Positions 58,577-64,000 of a stretch of DNA of 64,000 nt are shown piece by piece; position 1 is the first letter of the stretch; every line of letters begins with the position of its first letter. The DNA lies in contig CM035316.1 in the NCBI GenBank assembly GCA_000497125.2, positions 386,001 through 450,000 on the forward strand, written 5' to 3'. The notes beneath the pieces are model-generated. The model was not told where the DNA came from. It worked only from the letters and a program-made list of their open reading frames with translations, and searched no databases. The position numbers were made by a program, and so were the translations under genes. The DNA comes from Spironucleus salmonicida (Eukaryota > Fornicata > Diplomonadida > Hexamitidae).

Positions 58577-58659
58577 TTTTTAAATTAAGTTTTTTTAAAG
58601 TGAATTTAATTTTTTTAATAATATATAAGTAGAGTATACCATATACTCATTTCTAATTT

Positions 58660-59037
58660 ATGATAGGCTTAGCTGCTCGTGTTTACTCTGTAAGTTGGAA
58701 AACCTAGTCTGGCAGAAAACCTCAATAAAAGTAATCATTATGTCATTCAGATTTTTATGATAAACCTTCTTCTCTTTCTAGCCAATGTTTTAACTCACTT
58801 GCTAAAAAATCAAAAGCCTTCTATGAAGAGCAACCAGACCGTAATAAAAGACCCAACTTGTATTCTTACTATAATGGTATTCCTGCACTAAAATCTTCTA
58901 AAAACACATCAGTTTTTGGCCTAGAAATGGACGATGAAAGAGACATTCGTGTATCATAAATGATAAGATCATCTAATGCGGAGACCAGAAAGTTTATATA
59001 TTCAACAAAAGCCTTGAGAATGTCTTCTCTAAAGTGA
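58660..59037 (+). CDS. Small basic protein, tandem paralogue 2
   Basis: A 125-aa protein starting MIGLAARVYSVSWKT. It shares SLCHSDFYDKPSS and RPNLYSYYNGIPALKSS with paralogue 1 (84 bp upstream), then DDERDIRVSQMIRSS. The start ATG follows ATTT. Its stop is 11 bp from the convergent PH-domain gene. Function unknown. Confidence 0.65.
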
Positions 59038-59048
59038 AATAAAATTTT

Positions 59049-60257
59049 TCAGATATACTTGGTGCTAGCGCCGCAGATTTCAAACTACTCAGACCATTGC
59101 TCACAAATATCAATTTTATCGCCAAAACTGAATTTTCTACCATCAGCACATCTTACTTTCACAATACCAAAATCACCATCTTTCTTAATACTGACTTCTG
59201 AGTTTCTCACGAAGAATTCTTTTGTAGGCATCTGAGACCCATTTTGATATACAAATAGCACCTAAGTGCTTGTGTCAAGCTACATGAGTAGTTTAGGAGT
59301 ATTGCTTGGGGGTTTAGTATTAGATTACAATTTACGACTTATTGAAGTTTGAATATTTTTAACCCATTTTTCATAATCGTCCAAATTACGAGCTCTAATA
59401 GTAAGAGGACCATATGGTCCCTAGATAACAAGTCGCAAATTCTGCTATTGATAATGTATAACATTTTCCTGCGTGAGATCGATTCTGAATGACTCGGAAG
59501 ACCCAACTGATCCAATCAAAAATCCTGACGATAACGACAATTTTGCATTTGCATAAGGAGACTACTGAAGATCCGTCTCTGTGAGCTCTGCAGGTGGTTG
59601 TGTGTTTATGTTAATAGATTTGATAACTGCCTTAGTTCTTAGTGAATCAATTTCCATTTAGCGCGTTTATGCCTCTTAAATCTGCTTTTCTTATGCGTGA
59701 ATTAGCTCCATTTGCTATTGGATCAACTATTACTATTTAACAAGCTGGTCATTCACTTGAGTCAAATTCTAGGATACTGCTTTATTTATGAGGTCTTCAA
59801 TATTTGCATTTTGTGTGATTTTACCTTCCAAGTTTTCAATATTTTCTTGCAAATCTACTGCTGGTTGTATATCATCTTAGGTATATTAAACGACTGATAT
59901 TTCTTGTTGCTAATCGTCTAGTATTTAGTCGCAATTTATATCTATTTCATGTTATTGTTAGGCGGAAGCAAACATATCATCAATTGGCTAAACTTATTGC
60001 AGTTGATCAGATTCAATTACATTTGTGATTTTGGTTGGTTATATTGGATCATGTGGTTAAAATATTTAAAACTCGTCAAATTTGTCTTCTACAGAGTCAT
60101 ACATAAGTTTAAACTGTTTTGTGAAGTATTTAGATTTAGTAAAAGGGGGTATCATGTCTGCTTCTTTTATAAATTCAAATATATCGTTAAGTTCTTTATT
60201 TTCTTGGTTGATATCATTAAGATCTTCAGTAAATCCTGCAGTACAACAGCTGAACAT
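59049..60257 (-). CDS. PH-domain-like protein
   Basis: A 402-aa protein starting MFSCCTAGFTEDL (Cys4/Cys5 near the N-terminus could be acylated). The first ~190 residues are acidic and helical (YDSVEDKFDEF, DDIQPAVDLQENIENLEGKI). At about 225-300 a PH-like domain is visible (GFLIGSVGSSESFRIDL, NLRLVIQGPYGPLTIRAR, then NLDDYEKWVKNIQTSI with the conserved Trp of the final helix). A second beta domain follows (EFFVRNSEVSIKKDGDFGIV, FSFGDKIDICEQWSE). PH domains bind phosphoinositides or proteins. Plus-strand frames 59712-60270 are shadows. Confidence 0.75.
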
Positions 60258-60383
60258 TAAATTTTATTAAAATTAACAAAATTTGTATATTCGGTATAAT
60301 AATAAAATACATTTGAAGATTAACAATTGCAAAATAATAAATTTTATAAATAATATAATTTCTCTGTCCTTCCAAAATTTTAA

Positions 60384-61277
60384 ATGTTCACTCTGACTAC
60401 TATATCTCATTTTATGTAGCTTAACGATACTCACTGTACATTTAATTAGCTCACTTCTAAAAAATCACATGATATAAAGCATACAATAAATATTAAAGAT
60501 TTTGATTACTCATAACCAATCAAACTTAATGCTTCAACTATCAGATTTAAAAAATAAATTGTTAATTTTGAAACTTGCACCTTCTCAGATCCTATTTATA
60601 CCGGTATTTTACCATCTCCTTATATTTATAATGAGACTGGTGTATATTTCTAAAATGGCTCTAAAATCTTTCTTAAAATGAACCCTAGCTATTTCTACCC
60701 AATGGAGTATGCATTAGTAAATCCATAAACTAGACGTTATTTAGATTTAGTAACTGGTAAACTCTCAAAATTAGACTTAACACTTGATACTACAGGATTT
60801 ACAAGATCGTTATATTACAATGCTGATATTTATAATACTTTCAGAGGAGAAAATGTAACTTTTATTAATGGTGCTATAGTGAAGATTGAAGCTTCAGCTA
60901 TAAGAGACAGTGAAGTCTCGTGCCCTTTGTGTTAACCTTGTGAGACCTGTCCTACTACAAACAACGAGTAAATTAAATCCCTAAAACTATTAATTTCTCA
61001 ATATGAAAAAACAATTAAAGAGCTATAATCTAAGTAAAATGATAACTAGCTCTAGAAAAAGATTTAAAGCTTAGAAGCTGATAAAGCTGCATTAGTCAAA
61101 AAGGTTACTGATTTAAAAAATAACGAAAAAGAATGTTAGGAAAACGCTAAATAGTTAGACTAAAAAGAATGTCCTAAGCCATTCAATGTTGAAAAGGCAA
61201 AAAGGTTATAAAAGTATCAAATTGCTTTGACATCTGTAGGGTTTGTTGGTGTAGCATTGTTTGTAATGATTGTTTGA
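60384..61277 (+). CDS. Type I membrane protein with Cys motif and coiled coil
   Basis: A 297-aa protein. The first ~170 residues look like a beta-rich lumenal/extracellular domain (FSDPIYTGILPSPYIYNETG, GENVTFINGAIVKIEAS). A Cys knot-like CPLCQPCETC follows, then a ~75-residue coiled coil (YEKTIKELQSKQNDNQLQKK). The C-terminal TM helix is ALTSVGFVGVALFVMIV with almost no tail. The N-terminus MFTLTTISHFM is only a weak signal peptide. It differs from the CxxC-repeat surface proteins. Function unknown. Confidence 0.65.
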
Positions 61278-61315
61278 TTTATTATAGTATAATAGGATTA
61301 TATATTAAAACTAAA

Positions 61316-62395
61316 ATGATAGGATAACTTCTTGTATTTTATATAGTATTGACTATGTTATTAATAGTTAGTTGCTATGGTAGTAAATTCAAATTATTCC
61401 ACCGAGCTACATAGATTATTTGTTTACCAATTCTAATATTATTACGTATAGCTCAAATATCTCCATTGGATTTTTAGAAATTTATCTTAAACAAATTAAA
61501 GTGGAGTGTTGCAGTTTTCTTCTATTCGCTTTACTGTTTATCTTTATACTCAGTATTTTCTCATTTTTATTCTTCGTTTAAAATACGTCTAGGTTCAATT
61601 TCAGGCAATAACTTAGTTTGGGTAGAATAAGATTTAGTAGTACAAAAATAGCATATTTTAACTTTATATAATTTATTTATGATGACAAATTATTTTGGAT
61701 CTTGTTTATTTTTTACTATGACAATTATATTTAGAAATTAGAAAACCAGCATAAAGTATTAGTTTGATAATATATATTACCAACCTAAAAAATGTTAGTC
61801 TTGTAATACCTAAATGCTAGCAAGAACATCACATTGTCAGTAATGCAATACTTGCTTTCAAAAACGTGATCATCATTGTATATGGATTAATGGATGCATC
61901 CATTATTCAAACTAAAAATATTTTACAATGTTTCTATTGGCTACGTCAGTAGGCGGCGTTTGTAAAGCAGTAATTGATTATTAATTTCTTGATTATGTTA
62001 TGCACTTTACAACAAATAATCTACTTAGTTATATTAAGTGTAAGGAGTTGGCTAGTTTTAATATATTCAGAACAATTTAATGGAATTTATTACACTTCCC
62101 TATTTCTTCTATGTCTTTTATAATGCATACTATGATTGCCATTATGGTAGGGCTTCTAGGTTTAATTCATGTAAAATAGGTTTATGATAATTAAACAAGT
62201 TTAGAAAAACGTAAAAATTCAGCTATTAAAGCCGATCTAATTAACAAATATGCGTTATTTGTTAAAGATTAAAATGGGAATATTTTTATACTAAATAGTG
62301 AAAATAACGCTTAATTTAGAAACTCTAAGTATATTGCTCTTAAAAAATAAGAATCACTAAAGTTACTGCAAACGTATAAGCCATTCAAAAAGTGA
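61316..62395 (+). CDS. DHHC protein S-acyltransferase
   Basis: A 359-aa polytopic enzyme that palmitoylates cysteines of membrane proteins. N-terminal TM segments (LLVFYIVLTMLLIVS; IICLPILILLRIAQI; SVAVFFYSLYCLSLYSVF) and a further TM precede the cysteine-rich domain CQSCNTQMLARTSHCQQC, then CFQKRDHHCIWINGCI with the catalytic D-H-H-C. A TM (FTMFLLATSVGG) and a late TM pair with the cytosolic C-terminus follow. The usual KP.R..HC is replaced by QMLARTSHC. It probably sits in Golgi, ER or plasma membrane. It is the enzyme type that would modify proteins like the MGC product at 36031. Confidence 0.92.
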
Positions 62396-62455
62396 TTTTT
62401 TGATATCTAAAAGTACTCATTTATTTATTATTTTTTATCATTATCTTTATTAATA

Positions 62456-62701
62456 ATGCACCTTACACTTTTTGATATGTGTCTGTATTTTTATTTAAAT
62501 ATACATTTAAATTATTTCATCATAAAGAGTGCAAGATTATCTTTATTCCATGATTATTTATTGATAGTGGCATTAAAGAAATCTAGTATATACACAAAAT
62601 TATATGCTGGCAAAAAAATCTTTAATTAGACTAATATCAAAGATTATAAAATATTATAACATTACAATAACAATAAGGTAAAATATTAGTTTAAACAATG
62701 A
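62456..62701 (+). CDS. Membrane protein, upstream half (ends at in-frame TGA)
   Basis: An 81-aa frame (MHLTLFDMCLYFYLNIHLN, then SLFHDYLLIVALKK) with a basic/Gln-rich end KVKYQFKQ before TGA. The same frame restarts with ATG in the very next codon, so this and the following frame may be one gene broken by a nonsense change, a read-through pair, or two tiny genes. Confidence 0.45.
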
Positions 62702-63022
62702 ATGTTATTAAAATTTTACGTATTGCTATTTTTTTCATCTTAAAATAGCAAATTAGATTTAAATAAACTATTATTATTTACTTTAGCTACATCATTATAA
62801 ATTACTGGTTCATATTATTATATTATAATTACAGTTTAGATAATATTAAATCAATTTACTTACCAGCTTGCTCATACATAATTTTTTAAACATCATTAAT
62901 TTAAAGATGATATACTTTTATTTCCAAAATATATACTTCACATTTCTAAATAATATAATACCTATATTTCATATTTATCTTCCAAAAATGTAAGTACAAC
63001 TTCCATCATCAATCGTCAATGA
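62702..63022 (+). CDS. Membrane protein, downstream half
   Basis: A 106-aa frame beginning MLLKFYVLLFFSSQNSKLD, with hydrophobic segments (LLLFTLATSLQI, YYYIIITVQIIL) and a polar end (FKDDILLFPKYILHISKQ). It is in frame with, and directly after, the TGA of the upstream half. Its last 35 bases overlap the next gene in another frame. No family recognised. Confidence 0.45.
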
Positions 63023-63620
63023 AAAAGACCCTAAAAATCTTAAATCCTAAATTTTGACACTCCTATAATCATTAGAAAATATAGATTATGAATTGTGTGG
63101 AATTGACAGAATTTCAAGGAATCAGTTAGTATAAATAGCAAAAATGACGCCAAAAAATGATATTTTATTGGCAGCAAATATTGTTAATTTAAAATAAGAG
63201 CTATAATCTATTAAAGCAGAGATTTAATAGAAGCTTAATTTATAAAGAAACGCAAGAAATAGTATTTAGGATATTGATGCTGAAATAAAGATGGCACGTG
63301 ATAAAGCGGCTGTGGTTGTGAGCAAAAATATAAATCTAGAGTAGATATTTTAGGAATTTGGTATCGAAAGCTAAAATTCTATTCTAATTTAAATTTCTAC
63401 ATTGAATGAGCAAGAGAAAATTATCGATAAATAGATTTATATGATAAAAGGTAACTCGGAGAAATTTTTGGTTTAGTAGATAGAGGAATGGAACAAAATG
63501 AATTCTTTATAAAGCAAAATTCAAGGAGATGTTGATAAGGTGAAGTTAGATATTAAAAAACAGGAAACATGGTTGAGCTCTTTATAACATTAAGTAAGAA
63601 TTTTAAGTAGGGTTAAGTGA
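62988..63620 (+). CDS. Coiled-coil protein
   Basis: A 210-aa protein (MQVQLPSSIVNEKDPKNLK), mostly helical coiled coil (LKQELQSIKAEIQQKLNLQR, EEWNKMNSLQSKIQGDVDK). No family recognised. Near 63580 a second frame also becomes coding-like and continues downstream, so the annotated C-terminus could be a frameshift product. Confidence 0.6.
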
Positions 63621-63636
63621 GGAACTTTGTGATTTT

Positions 63637-63870
63637 ATGTTTAACATGATAACTTGGAATAATTGTAGCTAGCGGAACTTAATTATTTCTGAGGTAGAAA
63701 GTAATTTGAAATAGTAATATGAATGTTTAGTAGCAAAATATATTAGGTTATTAGATTAAAGAAATAATTTGCCTAGACAATAGCTACTTTAGAGATAAAA
63801 TAGGTATACTTTTGACATGTTATAACCATAATATAAATAAATAATTAAAGATTATTTATCATGTAGTTTT
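63637..63870 (+). CDS. Possible separate or continued coiled-coil ORF
   Basis: A frame starting MFNMITWNNCSQRN continues SEVESNLKQQYECLVAKYIR and RQQLLQRQNRYTFDML. It is helical and charged like the preceding protein. No TGA follows in this frame before the window ends, but beyond about 63870 the translation is AT-noise and a minus-strand gene takes over. The end given is therefore approximate. It is either the true continuation of the 62988 gene after a frameshift, or decayed. Confidence 0.35.
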
Positions 63871-63913
63871 TTATAAATCATTTTACTGCTTAAAATAACA
63901 ATATAAAAGTAAC

Positions 63914-64000
63914 TCATTATATTGCTCTGCCCTATATATTGCCATTATTTCTAACATGAGCTGTTTTTAGACGTTATTTTTCACCCTCAATTAATTCTTT
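63914..64000 (-). CDS. Hypothetical protein, C-terminal end only
   Basis: The last 28 residues of a minus-strand gene that starts beyond the window: basic, ending VRNNGNIQGRAIQ before TGA. Composition is coding-like. Nothing can be said about function. Confidence 0.45.

Noticed and set aside
59712-60270. Plus-strand hydrophobic ORFs
   Set aside because: They are antisense to the PH-domain protein, which has acidic coils and a conserved Trp helix.

Overview
ORGANISM. The window reads as a protist nuclear chromosome that uses TGA as its only stop codon and TAA/TAG as glutamine. Read with the standard code, almost every gene breaks into short pieces. Read with TAR=Gln, about 55 long frames open, and conserved families run through without interruption: Cpn60, thioredoxin reductase, serine palmitoyltransferase, DEAH helicase, p47, V-ATPase E, SPEF1 and a DHHC transferase. 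AT-rich DNA, very short intergenic gaps, no recognisable introns, flagellar genes, Cys-rich CxxC membrane proteins with a short cytosolic tail, and a bacterial-type nucleosidase together point to a hexamitid diplomonad (Spironucleus/Hexamita/Trepomonas type). The genus is inference.

LAYOUT. 1-9.6 kb: partial hypothetical, two-RRM protein, Cpn60, thioredoxin reductase, short Cys-rich membrane protein, lipin-like phosphatase, MTA/SAH nucleosidase, LRR protein. 9.6-16.2 kb: coiled-coil protein, DEAH helicase, SANT-like protein, EF-hand protein, two hypotheticals. 16.2-28.3 kb is an accessory region. It has two tandem CHY/RING zinc-finger proteins, a decayed Cys-rich surface-protein pseudogene on the minus strand (20.9-22.6 kb), an alpha/beta hydrolase, an LRR protein, serine palmitoyltransferase LCB2, a Mad1-like protein, and remnants of LRR and Cys-rich genes on opposite strands. 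Some of these pieces are clearly GC-richer than the surroundings. 28.3-41.5 kb: STE20 kinase, coiled-coil protein, p47 (UBA-SEP-UBX), a 1082-aa LRR-like protein, a MGC-lipidated small protein, a SF1 helicase, a SHIPPO-repeat flagellar protein. 41.5-64 kb: a 1387-aa protein with a GDSG protease-like motif, V-ATPase E, a Myb protein, a tether-like helical protein, SPEF1, a 1208-aa coiled-coil protein, a second kinase, a TFIIIC-tau95-like protein, a WKF protein, tandem small paralogues, a PH-domain protein, a type-I membrane protein, a DHHC palmitoyltransferase, and a membrane protein split by an in-frame TGA.

HOW IT WORKS TOGETHER. This is a mixed housekeeping region and not an operon. Themes are flagellum/cytoskeleton (SPEF1, SHIPPO, several coiled coils), lipid metabolism and membrane modification (lipin, LCB2, DHHC, MGC protein), redox and mitochondrion-related organelle (TrxR, Cpn60), and RNA/chromatin. 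Convergent genes often end within 0-16 bp of each other, and in two places the two stop codons share a palindrome.

LIMITS. All frames were read by hand under TAR=Gln. Start codons are the most upstream plausible ATG after an A-rich run. Small ORFs are tentative.
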